Source: an uncultured Clostridia bacterium (GTDB taxonomy: Bacteria; Bacillota; Clostridia; TANB77; CAG-508). Taken from it: 64,000 bases of DNA. The position numbers and the translations under genes were made by a program. The notes under the pieces were generated by a model. It was given only the letters and a program-made list of their open reading frames with translations. It did not search any database and had not been told where the DNA came from. Below are positions 63,850 to 64,000 of this stretch, in pieces; within the stretch, counting starts at the first letter, position 1, and every line of letters starts with the position of its first letter. The stretch covers positions 1-64,000 of the forward strand of contig CAKOUO010000001.1 in NCBI GenBank assembly GCA_934120645.1, read 5' to 3'.

Positions 63850-63893
63850 AAAAAGCATAAAGTGAATTAAATTGCTCATTTTATGTTTTTTTA
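63850..63893 (+). terminator. Terminator after the CAP-domain gene
   Basis: AAAAAAGCATAAAGTGA pairs with TCATTTTATGTTTTTT (with mismatches) across about 9 bases, then a T-run. Confidence 0.7.
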
Positions 63894-63977
63894 TGTTTAC
63901 CGACAAAATTCGACAGTATTTTTGGTACTTATGTAATAAAATCTAACTGTAGAATGAATGGAGGTAGATGTATAAAA

Positions 63978-64000
63978 ATGAAGTATGATGTAAATATTCG
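63978..64000 (+). CDS. Start of a gene cut by the window end
   Basis: ATG 63978 follows GGAGGT 12 bases upstream. Only MKYDVNI is seen. No family can be named. Confidence 0.4.

Noticed and set aside
1..64000. CRISPR array, tRNA genes, prophage or intact insertion sequence
   Set aside because: No regular spaced repeats, cloverleaf-like sequences, phage structural genes or transposase frames were seen; the lone RusA-type gene is not enough for a prophage.

Overview
The window reads as chromosomal DNA of a very AT-rich, low-GC Gram-positive bacterium, most likely an uncultured gut-type Clostridia. Support: A-rich ribosome binding sites of the GGAGG type; the firmicute gene set (miaB-mutS, rqcH, der-plsY-gpsA, obgE, yebC, dapA, RNase E/G, rimO, csoR-copZ-copA, mntP); a bacterial RNase P RNA; and many membrane-anchored or secreted proteins with no outer-membrane genes. 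AGA is the dominant Arg codon. I saw no tRNA genes, rRNA, CRISPR array, intact transposase or prophage.

Layout. 1-5.3 kb: end of miaB, a triple-HTH protein, mutS, and rqcH on the opposite strand. 5.4-12.4 kb: a DUF2207 membrane protein, der, plsY, gpsA and small envelope or unknown genes. 12.4-28 kb: rnpB and a housekeeping block (pseudouridine synthase, trmB, pfk, pth, RNase E/G, rimO, yqeY, dapA, trpS, obgE, lysS, site-2 protease, tsaD). 28-36 kb: recG, membrane proteins, a phosphodiester glycosidase, cysteine desulfurase and TtcA-like protein, and a possible transglutaminase-fold protein. 36-42.5 kb: metal handling (csoR-copZ-copA with a palindromic operator, an MgtA-type P-ATPase, mntP). 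42.6-49.7 kb: small membrane and extracellular proteins, ogt, a HAD phosphatase, a MerR-type promoter driving a chimeric gene and a flavodoxin, and a yccF pseudogene. 49.7-64 kb: yebC, an rlmCD-like methyltransferase, a small accessory island (HExxH protein plus partner), a DUF84 NTPase, a beta-helix protein, a CaCA antiporter, a large surface beta-propeller, an NSUN-type methyltransferase and cell-wall enzymes.

Main observation. I looked for every CGG triplet on the coding strand of the genes. In every intact gene CGG falls out of frame. I found in-frame CGG at only seven places, and at each one the protein continues in the +1 frame: three times in the Gly-rich tail of the DUF2207 protein (7256, 7266, 7279), twice in recG (28653, 30022), once in the MgtA-type ATPase (41194) and once in a small membrane protein (44331, where the zero frame reads CGG TAG). 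Skipping the C (next codon GGN, Gly), or reading CGGN as four bases, restores full-length proteins. CGT, CGC and CGA are used normally. The simplest biological reading is that CGG is unassigned here and ribosomes pass it by a +1 shift. A systematic sequencing insertion of C before GG is the main rival explanation.

Other structure: four copies of a REP-like GTCC...GGGACGTTT inverted repeat in the 7.3-22.3 kb block; a 226-bp element with 27-bp perfect inverted ends just before tsaD; a nested hairpin region between yebC and the rlmCD-like gene; a long imperfect inverted repeat before the HExxH gene; and several decaying genes.
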